Shown here piece by piece: positions 1 to 7,611 of a DNA stretch of 64,000 bases. The notes under the pieces are model-generated. The model saw nothing but the letters and a program-made list of their open reading frames with translations, ran no database searches and was not told the DNA's origin. The stretch is from the NCBI RefSeq assembly GCF_029846635.1, contig NZ_JARVTG010000001.1, positions 2,299,001-2,363,000 of the forward strand, written 5' to 3'. Each line of letters opens with the position of its first letter. Within the stretch, counting starts at the first letter, position 1. The DNA comes from Pokkaliibacter sp. MBI-7 (GTDB lineage Bacteria > Pseudomonadota > Gammaproteobacteria > Pseudomonadales > Balneatricaceae). Made by a program: the position numbers and the translations under genes.

Positions 1-246
1 TTCACTGGCAGTGATCAGCGCCACCTGGCTGGGTTTAGTGGTTATTTTGGTGGTATTAGGCGGAGGTTTGTACTTCTTTCACAAGGGGGCTGAATTTGGG
101 GATAAACAACTCAAAGACTTCAATGATCACAATATTTGCCTAGATGATCTCAACCACAACGGCTGTTATACCCTGACCCAATCTGATCTGGACTCAGGCT
201 CCGTCTCTGGATTTCTCATTAATCTTTCAGAAACAGAGTGGGTTCT

Positions 247-1566
247 GGGTCTGTCAAACGAACTGTGTAACTGCTCCCTTTCAGAGTGCGGCCAGCGGCA
301 CGCGCTCCTCCCCAAACATCACCTGAAAACTCTGTAGTGCCGGTTTCCAGTGATGAATAGCCTTCCAGTTCTTCGATGCTTCGCGGATAGCCAGAAAGAG
401 TGACTTGAGTGCCGAATCGTCGTTCGGAAAAATGCGCCGATTACGTGTCAGTTTCCGCAGGCTCATGTTCAGGGATTCGATGGCGTTGGTCGTGTAGATC
501 ACTTTCCGGATCTCCGGCAGGAACTGGAAGAACGGTATGATGTTGTCCCAGTGACCGCGCCACAACCGCACCACCGCCCGATATTTCTCACCCCAATCGC
601 TCTCAAAGTCATCCAGTTCGCGCACGGCTTCGTCCGCTGTCGCCGATGTGTAAATTCGCTTCAGGGCACCCACAACGACCTTGCTGTCTTTGGTGTTGAC
701 ATAACGCAAGCTGGCGCGCACCAGATGCACAATACACAGCTGGGTCAACGTTTTCGGAAACACCGCGTTGACCGCTTCCGGCAACCCCTTCAGGCCGTCC
801 ATACTGGCGATGTAAATATCCTGCACGCCACGATGACGCAACTCCGTCAGCACCGACAACCAGAACTTCGCCCCTTCGCTTTCGGCCAGCCACAGACCCA
901 GCACTTCTTTCTCGCCGCGCAGATTGACGCCAAGCACAACGTGCGCTGACTTGTTCACCACCTGCTTGTTGTGCTGTACCTTGACCACCAGACCATCCAG
1001 CCAGACGATGGGGTAAATCGCTTCCAGCGGTCGCGTCTGCCACGCTTTGGCTTCCTCCAGAACCGCATCAGTAACCTGGGCGATGAGTGTGTGCGAAATC
1101 GTCACACCGTATAAGTCCACCAGCGCACTCTCGATATCACGCGTGGTCATGCCCTTGGCGTACAGTGTCAGGATCTTGTCTTCCATCCCCGCCAGCCGAA
1201 CTTGCCGCTTCTTGAGCAGCTGTGGCTCGAAGCGGCCTTCTCGGTCGCGGGGAGTCTCTATGAGCAAGTCGCCGACATCACTCTGCACCGTTTTACGGCT
1301 CTTGCCGTTACGGGTATTGCCCCGCTTGGCACCGGGCTCGGCTTTGTCGTGGCGGTCGTAGCCAAGGTGGTCGTCCATCTCGGCTTGCAGGCTGCGATTG
1401 ATCATGTGTTGCAGCATCTGGGCGTACAGCTTGCTGACATCCTCCGGGGTCTTACATTCCTGAGTCAGCTCATCCAACATCTCTGGCGTTAGTGCCATGT
1501 AACTGCTCCTCGCGGTGTTCCCGCATCATCCCATAAACGCAGTTACACAGTTCAATTTACAGACCC
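247..1566 (-). mobile_element. IS256-family insertion sequence, copy 1 (1,320 bp)
   Basis: The element is bounded by imperfect terminal inverted repeats starting GGGTCTGT; 25 of the first 28 positions match between the ends. It is flanked by an 8-bp direct duplication TGGGTTCT at 239-246 and 1567-1574. Eight- to nine-base duplications and a single transposase gene are typical of the IS256 family. The transposase reads on the minus strand. A copy with an identical protein and the same length lies at 60563-61882 in the same orientation. It disrupts the small membrane-protein gene described at 11-1683. Confidence 0.95.
281..1498 (-). CDS. IS256-family (mutator-type) transposase
   Basis: A 405-residue DDE transposase, full length for the IS256/Mutator family. 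Visible family marks are the first catalytic Asp in PIVWLDGLVVKV, the second in YIASMDGLKGLPEAV, and the Glu-bearing segment TTNAIESLNMSLRKLTRNR near the C-terminus. The N-terminal part contains the usual basic region (GNTRNGKSRKTVQSDVG) thought to bind the inverted repeats. The gene fills almost the whole element, with start and stop about 70 and 35 bases from the ends. The protein is identical to that at 60597-61814, so both copies look intact and probably active. Confidence 0.95.
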   Translation of the reverse strand: MALTPEMLDELTQECKTPEDVSKLYAQMLQHMINRSLQAEMDDHLGYDRHDKAEPGAKRGNTRNGKSRKTVQSDVGDLLIETPRDREGRFEPQLLKKRQVRLAGMEDKILTLYAKGMTTRDIESALVDLYGVTISHTLIAQVTDAVLEEAKAWQTRPLEAIYPIVWLDGLVVKVQHNKQVVNKSAHVVLGVNLRGEKEVLGLWLAESEGAKFWLSVLTELRHRGVQDIYIASMDGLKGLPEAVNAVFPKTLTQLCIVHLVRASLRYVNTKDSKVVVGALKRIYTSATADEAVRELDDFESDWGEKYRAVVRLWRGHWDNIIPFFQFLPEIRKVIYTTNAIESLNMSLRKLTRNRRIFPNDDSALKSLFLAIREASKNWKAIHHWKPALQSFQVMFGEERVPLAAL

Positions 1567-1791
1567 TGGGTTCTGTATACCAGCAACGGCCCTATTATTC
1601 ATCCGCGAAAACCCGATTTAGTCATTAAGCGTGGAACTGACCTCCCCGTTCCCCAAGAGGCTACCCCAACGCCATCACATTAACCCCATAATCCAGCACA
1701 GCTCCTCGGTGATGTCGTAATGCTCTGAATAACGGGCATCCACATAGGCCCGCTGTAAGCATCACAACCACACAAAAACCGGGTGGCGTAA

Positions 1792-1828
1792 AAACCACCA
1801 AGCCAGCATCACGCTGGCTTGGTGGTTT
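1792..1828. terminator. Perfect 16-bp stem-loop, bidirectional terminator (left copy)
   Basis: AAACCACCAAGCCAGC and its exact complement enclose the loop ATCAC. The arms begin with AAA and end with TTT, so the hairpin can act in both directions. It lies just downstream of the ppnP 3' end, inside the direct repeat. The same hairpin recurs at 16084-16120 with one altered base. Confidence 0.85.
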
Positions 1829-1878
1829 CTATATATTCAATTACCGCTGTATTACTACGGCAGCAACGCGGTGCCCGA

Positions 1879-2093
1879 TTACAGGTAGCGGCACAGGTAG
1901 GCGGTGTTTTCTGCCACCTGCAGATTGAACTTGCTGTTGCCGGGAACAAAGAAGGCTTCGCCTGCTTCGAAGGTGACCCACTCTTCCTCACCAGGCAACT
2001 GCACGGTCAGCGCACCGCTGACGACAGTCATTTCTTCCGGCGCTTCGGTACCGAAGGTGTACTCACCGGCGGCCATTACACCCACGGTGGCGC
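1879..2093 (-). pseudogene. ppnP: Truncated 3' copy of ppnP (nucleoside phosphorylase)
   Basis: The minus-strand frame encodes the last 71 or so residues of PpnP, from [16 protein letters not shown] to the C-terminal LCRYL, nearly identical to the complete gene at 16171-16452. The first 22 residues are missing: at 2093 the homology stops and unrelated DNA follows. The reading frame stays open upstream to 2367, but that extension has no PpnP character and overlaps a plus-strand gene fragment. I read this as a duplicated remnant made when the T6SS island was joined at this site, not as a working gene. Confidence 0.85.
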
Positions 2094-2364
2094 CGCCATC
2101 GTCAATCAGGAAAAAACCGCGGCGCTGGCCAGCCAGATCAGTGCCGCCAGCGACCCGGAAGCCCTGACTGCCGCTGAAAATGCACTGGCCGAATACGGCA
2201 GGGGCCTGCCCTCCGACTTTGAGCCACTGGCCACCCTCACTCACCAGCTGGCACAGGCTTATCGCGATCTGGCCAAACAGCTGATCAGCAGCGACCAGCT
2301 GCGGGAGGCACAAAAAGCCATGGCCGAGGCTGATCTGATCGAGAAAGGTCTGCAAGCCAAATAG
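2094..2364 (+). pseudogene. 3' fragment of an unidentified alpha-helical protein gene
   Basis: Right after the broken ppnP copy, the plus strand encodes about 88 residues with strong coding character, ending at a TAG at 2362-2364. The segment is Ala/Leu/Glu-rich and helical (for example [16 protein letters not shown], then [13 protein letters not shown], then [18 protein letters not shown]), with a TPR-like feel. It has no start of its own: the frame enters from antisense ppnP sequence. I read it as the C-terminal end of a gene cut at the island boundary. I do not recognise the parent protein. A strong terminator follows at 2426-2477. Confidence 0.6.
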
Positions 2365-2425
2365 CACTGTTGACGCTCATTCTGGCGCCCTGCGACTGAC
2401 GCAGAGCGCCTCTCCCGTGTTCGAC

Positions 2426-2477
2426 GGCCGGGCACCCCACCCCCTTGTGTTGCCCTTTGGTGTACCGGCCTTTTTTT
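2426..2477 (+). terminator. Rho-independent terminator just upstream of vgrG
   Basis: GGCCGGGCACC pairs with GGTGTACCGGCC (a small internal bulge), followed directly by seven T residues at 2471-2477. It would end transcription from the gene fragment that stops at 2364. Only 16 bases separate the T-run from the vgrG start, too few for a promoter in between. vgrG expression must therefore depend on read-through or on a promoter overlapping the hairpin. Confidence 0.75.
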
Positions 2478-2493
2478 ATTCAGGAAAGTGGTT

Positions 2494-4338
2494 ATGCGTG
2501 CGGTTCAATCCAGCAAGAATATCTTCATTACCACCCCGCTGGGGCAGGATGCCCTGATTCTGGACAAAGCGACGATCCACGAAGGTTTGTCGCAGCTGTC
2601 GCACATGACGGCCTTCGTGCACACCAACAGCCAGCAGGTTGACCCCCATGAGCTGCTGGGCAAGGCGGTGACCCTGACCATTCCCATTCACGATGACCAC
2701 GGCGAAGTCGGTCAGCAGCTGTATAACGCCGTGGTCACCCGTATTGCCTCCAAGGGCAGCCGTACCCCGGCTGAAGCGCTGGATGAAGTCCACCGTGACT
2801 ACGAGCTGACCTTGCAGCCACAGGCGTATTTCCTCACCCAGCGCCGGCAGAACCGCATCTTCCAGCAGCGCACCCCGCTGGACATCGTTACCCAGATTCT
2901 CAGTGAGCACAGCGTCAAATTCGAAGACCGTACCAGCGGCAGCTTCCCCACCTTCGAGTACAAGGTGCAGTTTGACGAGACCGACTGGAACTTCGTCTGC
3001 CGTCTGCTGCAGCACGAGGGGGTATTTTTCTATTTCGAGCACAGCGCCGGTGATCACACGCTGGTGCTGGCCGATGACAGCACGGTCTACACCCCGTGCC
3101 TTGAGCAGCAGGTGGCCTACTTCACCGGGGATCTGGCCGAGTCTCATCTGTATGTCTGGAGCGGTATCGAGCAGATTGCCACGGGCAAGGTGCGCCAGCA
3201 GGGCTATAACTTCCTCACCCCGACGGCACTGGCCAAAGCACTGGTGGAGAACCCCGGTCAGGCCGAGCAGCAGGGCACCACAGAAAGCGTCGAGTACATC
3301 GCCGAAGCGGAAAATATCAGCCGCACCCAGGCCACCGCCCAGACCCAGCTGGACGCCTTGCAGCATGATCAGCTGTGCGGTGAGGGCAAGAGTAACTGCC
3401 GCTCCTTCCGCCCCGGCGGCCTGTTCAGCTTCAAGCGCCATGAAGACAAGCGCGAAGAGGGGAAAAGCTACGTTGTCACCCGGATTAAGGTGGAAGCGTC
3501 CTCGGCGGATAACCAGGGTGAGCAGGCGCAGGAAGGCGATAACTACAAGAATGAGATCAGTGTGCTGCCCGCCGATGCAGTGTTCCGCCCCCGTCTGGCC
3601 CGTGATGACATCGCCGCGCGCGAGGGCGGTGACCGCAACAACTACCTGCTGCCCTACCTGCCGCGCATCTTTGGTTCACAGACCGCACGGGTGGTCGCCG
3701 AAGCCAACAGCGACGGCAGTGAGGAAGTGCATATTGATAAATACGGCCGGGTGCATGTGTGCTTCCACTGGGATCTGGAGCAGCGCAGCTCCTGCTGGAT
3801 CCGGGTGGCGCAGGCCTGGGCCGGTAACGGCCGTGGCGCCTTCTTCTTCCCCCGTATTGGCGATGAGGTCATCGTCCAGTATTTAAGTGGCGACCCTGAT
3901 CAGCCGGTCATTGTCGGCAGTCTGTACAACGGCACTAACCCCTACCCCACGGCGCTGCCGGAGAGCAAAACCCAGAGCGGTTTCATCAGCCGCAGCAGCA
4001 AGGGCGGTGGCAAAGACAACTACAACGCGCTGGTGTTTGAAGACCTCAAAGGCCAGGAGCTGTTCTACACCCAGGCCGAAAAGGACCAGCAGGCGCTGAT
4101 TAAAAACAACCAGCTGACCGACATCGGCATGGACCGCCAGACCACCATCAAGAACAACGATGTGCTGGACGTGGGGAAGGTGTTCAAACTCAAGGCAGGG
4201 AGTGAAATCGTGCTGGAAGTGGGCGGCTCTAAGCTGACGATGAAGAGTGATGGGACGATCACGCTGAGTGGTAATAAGATCACCGAACAGGCCACACAGA
4301 TCATCAAGCAGGCCACCAGCATCAAGTTGAATGGTTAA
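2494..4338 (+). CDS. vgrG: Type VI secretion spike protein VgrG/TssI
   Basis: This 614-residue protein forms the trimeric needle tip that T6SS sheath contraction drives into target cells. The N-terminal half has the gp27-like fold signature (LSEHSVKFEDR, then LLQHEGVFFYFEH). At about residues 389-489 lies the gp5-type OB domain, with RIFGSQTARVVAE, KYGRVHVCFHWD and the VQYLSGDPDQPVIVGSLYN motif. A beta-helix with Lys/Asp-rich repeats ends near LTMKSDGTITLSG. No extra C-terminal effector domain is present, so cargo must be carried by PAAR or adaptor proteins. AGGAAA lies 6 bases before the ATG at 2494, which I prefer to a GTG six bases upstream. It is the first gene of the island operon; no tss core genes are visible here, so this is an auxiliary cluster. 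Confidence 0.97.
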   Translation: MRAVQSSKNIFITTPLGQDALILDKATIHEGLSQLSHMTAFVHTNSQQVDPHELLGKAVTLTIPIHDDHGEVGQQLYNAVVTRIASKGSRTPAEALDEVHRDYELTLQPQAYFLTQRRQNRIFQQRTPLDIVTQILSEHSVKFEDRTSGSFPTFEYKVQFDETDWNFVCRLLQHEGVFFYFEHSAGDHTLVLADDSTVYTPCLEQQVAYFTGDLAESHLYVWSGIEQIATGKVRQQGYNFLTPTALAKALVENPGQAEQQGTTESVEYIAEAENISRTQATAQTQLDALQHDQLCGEGKSNCRSFRPGGLFSFKRHEDKREEGKSYVVTRIKVEASSADNQGEQAQEGDNYKNEISVLPADAVFRPRLARDDIAAREGGDRNNYLLPYLPRIFGSQTARVVAEANSDGSEEVHIDKYGRVHVCFHWDLEQRSSCWIRVAQAWAGNGRGAFFFPRIGDEVIVQYLSGDPDQPVIVGSLYNGTNPYPTALPESKTQSGFISRSSKGGGKDNYNALVFEDLKGQELFYTQAEKDQQALIKNNQLTDIGMDRQTTIKNNDVLDVGKVFKLKAGSEIVLEVGGSKLTMKSDGTITLSGNKITEQATQIIKQATSIKLNG

Positions 4339-4344
4339 TGCCCC

Positions 4345-5490
4345 GTGCAGCCCTCGCTTGAGCACGTTGCCTATCACTATCAGCTGCGCTGGCGGCAAGC
4401 ACTGGACTGGAGTGCTGCACCCGCCACGGTGGCCAGCCACGATACCGGCTTACGGGTGCTCTTGCAGGCTCTGCCACCCGGGCTGTTGCCAGTCGCCCCG
4501 CCCTGGCTGTCATTGGTGACGGCACACCATCCGACGGTACTGATGCAACGCTTGTTTCCTTGTTCGTCGAGCGAGCAACGGTATCTGCTAAGCCTGTGGC
4601 AGCAGGTATCAGGTCTGTCGCTGGACCCCGTTCTCGCACACTGCCAGCGTGAATTCAGTACGCAGGTAACACAGCAAGAAAACATTTCACGGTTGCAGGC
4701 TGACGGGTACTGCGCTGCGCTGGCCCAGAGACATCAGCCCATTGATCCTGCATTGCTGCGTTGCTACTCCCTGTGCGTGGCATGGTTACGCACGGTTCTA
4801 GAGCAGCCCGCTCTCCTCACGGATGACGTATTGACTCAGGCAACACGGCACCACGCTGCTGATCTGCCGGTGATGACCCTGATCCGTCTGTGCCGTTCAC
4901 CGGAGGACTGGTCGCTGCTGTCTGCCGCGACACTGACAGCACTGCTAAGCAGTAATGAATTGTCACTCTCCGCACTGGCAGGGGTCATGCTCCGCACACG
5001 CGGCATCGGCTCCTTGCCCACGCTGGCGGCACTGTGTAACACCCGCCCGCTACCACACATATCACCCAGCCACCTTGCCCTGCTGACGCCTCTGGCACCC
5101 GCCGCCGGCGTGGCTGATGTGCTTGCCTTGCAAAAAGCGGAAACAGCACTGGCTGCTCGCGACCGCCTGTGGCTGCGCCATGGTATGACGCTGGCCGAAC
5201 CGGCAGGCATCGCTTTGCTGGCCGAGGCAGATGGCACGGCGCTGGCCGCACTGGCCACCACCCACGAGCAGGCATTACATGGCTGGCTACACGACCATCA
5301 CTACAGCGTCACCCGCACTCCCTATATCAATGGTAAGGCACTCCCGGCGGAGCTGGACTACACGACGTTGTTGCAGTGCTGGTCACAGGGTTATCAGGGC
5401 CATCGCTTTGTGCTGGAACAACTGATTAACCAGCTGCACTGGCAACATCCAGCAGTTAGTGCCTGTGGATGGCAGGGAGCCATACAGTGA
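4345..5490 (+). CDS. T6SS-island helical protein of unknown function
   Basis: A 381-residue Leu/Ala/His-rich protein starting at a GTG six bases after vgrG; a clear ribosome binding site is lacking, which suggests coupling to vgrG translation. The sequence is almost entirely predicted helix, in HEAT-like runs (for example LTALLSSNELSLSALAGVMLR). The C-terminal stretch from TPYINGKALPAELDY onward looks like the end of TIGR02270-type proteins that accompany vgrG genes elsewhere. That resemblance is from memory of the pattern and weak. No catalytic motif, signal peptide or membrane segment is visible. By position it is probably an accessory or adaptor for loading the spike. Confidence 0.75.
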   Translation: MQPSLEHVAYHYQLRWRQALDWSAAPATVASHDTGLRVLLQALPPGLLPVAPPWLSLVTAHHPTVLMQRLFPCSSSEQRYLLSLWQQVSGLSLDPVLAHCQREFSTQVTQQENISRLQADGYCAALAQRHQPIDPALLRCYSLCVAWLRTVLEQPALLTDDVLTQATRHHAADLPVMTLIRLCRSPEDWSLLSAATLTALLSSNELSLSALAGVMLRTRGIGSLPTLAALCNTRPLPHISPSHLALLTPLAPAAGVADVLALQKAETALAARDRLWLRHGMTLAEPAGIALLAEADGTALAALATTHEQALHGWLHDHHYSVTRTPYINGKALPAELDYTTLLQCWSQGYQGHRFVLEQLINQLHWQHPAVSACGWQGAIQ

Positions 5491-5618
5491 CGGCGATTCA
5501 TTCGCTGGCGCCGCCTGCATACCGCCCATTCACACTTACACCACGGGTGATAGCGGTGGGGCAGCTGGCTGGCCACAGGCAGCCAATGCCGTGCTGTTTA
5601 TGCAGGAAGAGAGGGTGA
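5487..5618 (+). CDS. Small 43-residue protein, translationally coupled
   Basis: A GTG at 5487 overlaps the stop of the preceding gene (GTGA), and the TGA at 5616-5618 overlaps the ATG of the next gene (TGATG). The frame encodes 43 residues, about half of them hydrophobic or proline, ending in the Cys-rich basic tail PCCLCRKRG. Both junctions have the stop/start overlap seen throughout this operon, so the ORF bridges what would otherwise be a 127-base gap. I do not recognise it. It might be a real small protein or the shortened N-terminal part of a formerly longer ketosynthase-like protein. The CCxxC-like cluster could bind a metal. Confidence 0.5.
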   Translation: MTAIHSLAPPAYRPFTLTPRVIAVGQLAGHRQPMPCCLCRKRG

Positions 5619-6448
5619 TGGACGCCACATCATCTACCTATCCCTTGCGTTTTCATCCGGCCATCGGTGCTGAGCCTGGGCGCTTCCGGCGCCTCGCCAT
5701 GCTGCTGATGCACTATCGCACTGAACTGGCCAGCCTGGCAGGCCCTGTGTATGTGCTGCTGCCCACCGACCTGTCCGATGAGCATCGCCATCAGTTACAG
5801 GCACAGCTGGCTGAACTATGGCCACCCCCGTACAAGGTGCACCTGTTACCCTGCCAGCCTCAACGTCCATGCCTGCACTGGCTAACACTGCAGCAACAGC
5901 TGGACCGGGGACAGCCGCTGTCACTGCTGGCCTTTGACAGCCCGGTACCCACAGTGGCCTCGCACCTGCTGGGCGGCACAGCCAGTGAGGGGCTGATGGC
6001 ACTAAGCGTGCAGCCGGCTGACACGGGACTGGCCCTGAGCACCCTGGCTCAGGGCTTGCACCTGACCCACGCCTTTAGTGAAGAAGAGGCGATCGATCAG
6101 GCATTGCTCAGGCAGTGTCTGGCCACCTCGTCAGCGCCTCTGCACCACCTGCTGCCACCGGCAGGCTGTCGGCAGCAGACACAATGGCTTGATCTGTACG
6201 AACACATCAGCGAGCGGGCAGCTGACACGCTGCAAATCCATCACCCTGAACAAGCTCTCGGTGAACTGGGTGCCCTGCAGCTTCCTTACCGCCTGCTGTA
6301 CCTGCAACAGCTGTTAGACAGCGAACAGCAGGCGCTGATGCTGGATATGGCCAGCACGGGGCACCGCAGCTTCAGCCTGTGGCACAACGCCAGCTCAACC
6401 GCACACACCAATACACCGACATCTATTGAGGGAGAACCATATGGGTAA
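5618..6448 (+). CDS. Beta-ketoacyl synthase-like (thiolase fold) T6SS-associated protein
   Basis: A 276-residue protein. I start it at the ATG at 5618 because GGAAGAGAGG lies directly upstream; an open frame continues to 5459 but has no start signal and overlaps two other genes. The C-terminal segment LGELGALQLPYRLLYLQQL followed by a helix and MLDMASTGHRSFSLW matches the end of ketosynthase/thiolase-fold proteins (GxxGA, then a buried strand). No active-site Cys-His-His triad is evident and the length is well below that of a true ketosynthase. Ketosynthase-like proteins are known companions of VgrG/PAAR genes in Pseudomonas and Vibrio clusters, with unclear roles. I regard it as a probable non-catalytic helper. 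Confidence 0.6.
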   Translation: MDATSSTYPLRFHPAIGAEPGRFRRLAMLLMHYRTELASLAGPVYVLLPTDLSDEHRHQLQAQLAELWPPPYKVHLLPCQPQRPCLHWLTLQQQLDRGQPLSLLAFDSPVPTVASHLLGGTASEGLMALSVQPADTGLALSTLAQGLHLTHAFSEEEAIDQALLRQCLATSSAPLHHLLPPAGCRQQTQWLDLYEHISERAADTLQIHHPEQALGELGALQLPYRLLYLQQLLDSEQQALMLDMASTGHRSFSLWHNASSTAHTNTPTSIEGEPYG

Positions 6449-6881
6449 ACCTGCCGCCACCCTTGGCCATTTTCACTTCTGCCCCCAATATCGCGGCGAT
6501 ACCCCCCACGTAGGTGGGCCCATCGCAGGAGGCTCGGGGGACGTTACTATCGGCGGCATGCCTGCTGCTCGCGTCGGTGACAAGCTGGTCTGTAATGCGC
6601 CGCCAGACACTATCAGCCAGGGCTCGGCGTCGGTGTTTATCAACGGTAAACCGGCAGCCCGCATGGGTGACAGCACCGAGCACGGCGGCGTCATCATGGC
6701 AGGCAATGGCACCGTACTGATTGGCGACCAAACCTACAGCAGTAGCGGCGGCTCAGCGAGCAATGGCAAAGTACAGGCGCTGGCCCGACGCCAACTGTCA
6801 CGAGTCATGGTCTGTCAGAAAGACGGCCAGCCCACTATCTGTGTAGAACCCAACTGCCCCTGTAAGGAAGCGGCTACATGA
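6441..6881 (+). CDS. PAAR-domain spike-tip protein
   Basis: A 146-residue PAAR protein that caps the VgrG trimer and sharpens the T6SS needle. The PAAR repeats are clear: HVGGPIAGGSGDVTIGGMPAARVGDKL, with the paired FINGKPAARMGDSTEHGGVIMAG motif and metal-binding His/Cys residues (HFHFCP, DKLVCN, EHGG). A 40-residue extension after the domain holds four cysteines (MVCQKDG, ICVEPNCPCKE). GAGGGAGA lies 7 bases before the ATG at 6441, so I take this start over one 15 bases upstream. It overlaps the preceding gene by 8 bases and the next one by ATGA. No toxin domain is fused. Confidence 0.9.
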   Translation: MGKPAATLGHFHFCPQYRGDTPHVGGPIAGGSGDVTIGGMPAARVGDKLVCNAPPDTISQGSASVFINGKPAARMGDSTEHGGVIMAGNGTVLIGDQTYSSSGGSASNGKVQALARRQLSRVMVCQKDGQPTICVEPNCPCKEAAT

Positions 6882-7594
6882 TCCGCGCCGGTCACGCCTT
6901 TTATCCTGAGCAAGCCCCTGTTGACTTGCCGCTGGCACACCTGAACGGCCAGCGGCTGCTGGTCATCGACCGTATCAACCTGCCAGACTGGATCTACACC
7001 GCGTCATGCAAGGCGGATCAGCTGTGCTGGGACATCCTGTTTGAAGACACTTCGCTGGAGCATCCTTTCTATGAATGCTCACCCGTGCTGTTGAGGCTGG
7101 AGCCCCACACCGCCTTATATCAGGACTGGCATACTGACCCCGACTGGCAGCAACACGGCCTGCTGATCAGCTACCCCGGTGATTATCAGGCGCTGTGCCA
7201 GCACCTGCGCAGCCTGATCTGGATGCGCCAGCAGGATAAAACCTTGCTCATGCGTTTTTATGCTCCTACCATTCTCGACGCCTGGGCACCCAGCCTGACC
7301 GCAGCGGAAGCCCGGGCCTTGCTGGGACCTGCCGAATGCTGGAGCTGGTTCAGCCCCTCGGCTGCAGGCGAGCCGCGCTGGAGCTGGATGGCTCACACAC
7401 CTGGGCAAACGGGCCAGGGCCAGGGCTGGTTTGCCTTGAGTGAGGCGCAGGTGGCGGCACTGGATGCCCACGATCAGCCACGCCAGCCCGCCAATCTGGC
7501 GCAGCCAGCAAAGGCGCAAGCAGAAAAAACGCCCAGCTACATCGACTACTGGCTGGGCTATGAGGTGGATGAGTCCACCCCAGGGAAGGAATAA
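6878..7594 (+). CDS. DUF4123 adaptor/chaperone for T6SS effector
   Basis: A 238-residue DUF4123-type protein. Proteins of this family load a neighbouring effector onto VgrG and are normally encoded directly before it, as here. Typical features are the hydrophobic N-terminal strand LLVIDRINLPDWIY, the central RSLIWMRQQDKTLLMRFY segment (family pattern of a strand with R-x-Y/F) and the PTILDAWAPSLTAAEARALLGP helix. The C-terminus is Pro/Ala/Gln-rich and ends with IDYWLGYEVDE. The ATGA overlap with the PAAR gene indicates coupled translation. The effector gene starts 17 bases downstream. Confidence 0.88.
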   Translation: MIRAGHAFYPEQAPVDLPLAHLNGQRLLVIDRINLPDWIYTASCKADQLCWDILFEDTSLEHPFYECSPVLLRLEPHTALYQDWHTDPDWQQHGLLISYPGDYQALCQHLRSLIWMRQQDKTLLMRFYAPTILDAWAPSLTAAEARALLGPAECWSWFSPSAAGEPRWSWMAHTPGQTGQGQGWFALSEAQVAALDAHDQPRQPANLAQPAKAQAEKTPSYIDYWLGYEVDESTPGKE

Positions 7595-7611
7595 ATATTC
7601 AAGGGACTGTT

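Larger units (their letters stand above)
11..1683 (+). pseudogene. Small membrane-anchored protein gene interrupted by an IS256-family element
   Basis: The reading frame opens at a GTG at 11 (a start before the window is possible) and runs into the insertion sequence at 247. Removing 247-1566 and one copy of the 8-bp duplication joins 11-246 to 1575-1683 in frame and ends at a TAA at 1681-1683, giving about 114 residues. The N-terminus has one hydrophobic segment (about residues 5-23), then a short polar domain with two cysteines (CLDD and NGCY), which suggests a single-pass membrane protein with a small soluble domain. I do not recognise the family. As it stands the gene makes only a fused, truncated product that ends inside the element at 337. 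The in-frame rejoining is direct sequence evidence that the insertion is recent. Confidence 0.7.
1759..2093. repeat. Left 335-bp direct repeat flanking the T6SS island
   Basis: This stretch is repeated at 16051-16385 with no gaps; I see four mismatches (at 1799, in the CAACTG/CAGCTG, CCGAAG/CCAAAG and GGCGGC/GGCAGC stretches). It carries a terminator and the 3' two-thirds of ppnP on the minus strand. The two copies are in the same orientation, 14,292 bp apart. The left copy breaks off at 2093 and continues into unrelated sequence, while the right copy continues into a complete ppnP, so the right one is the native locus. Confidence 0.95.

Noticed and set aside
1879..2367. A 162-codon minus-strand frame that could be called a longer ppnP homologue
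   Set aside because: Only the last 71 codons match PpnP; the rest overlaps a plus-strand gene end with better coding character and begins at a duplication junction.
2476..3441. Long minus-strand frame (321 codons) opposite vgrG
   Set aside because: It is a shadow of vgrG codon bias; no ribosome site and no recognisable protein features, whereas vgrG is unmistakable.
5459..5617. Upstream extension of the ketosynthase-like gene to a start at 5459
   Set aside because: It overlaps the end of the preceding gene and the coupled small frame; the strong SD sits at 5618 instead.
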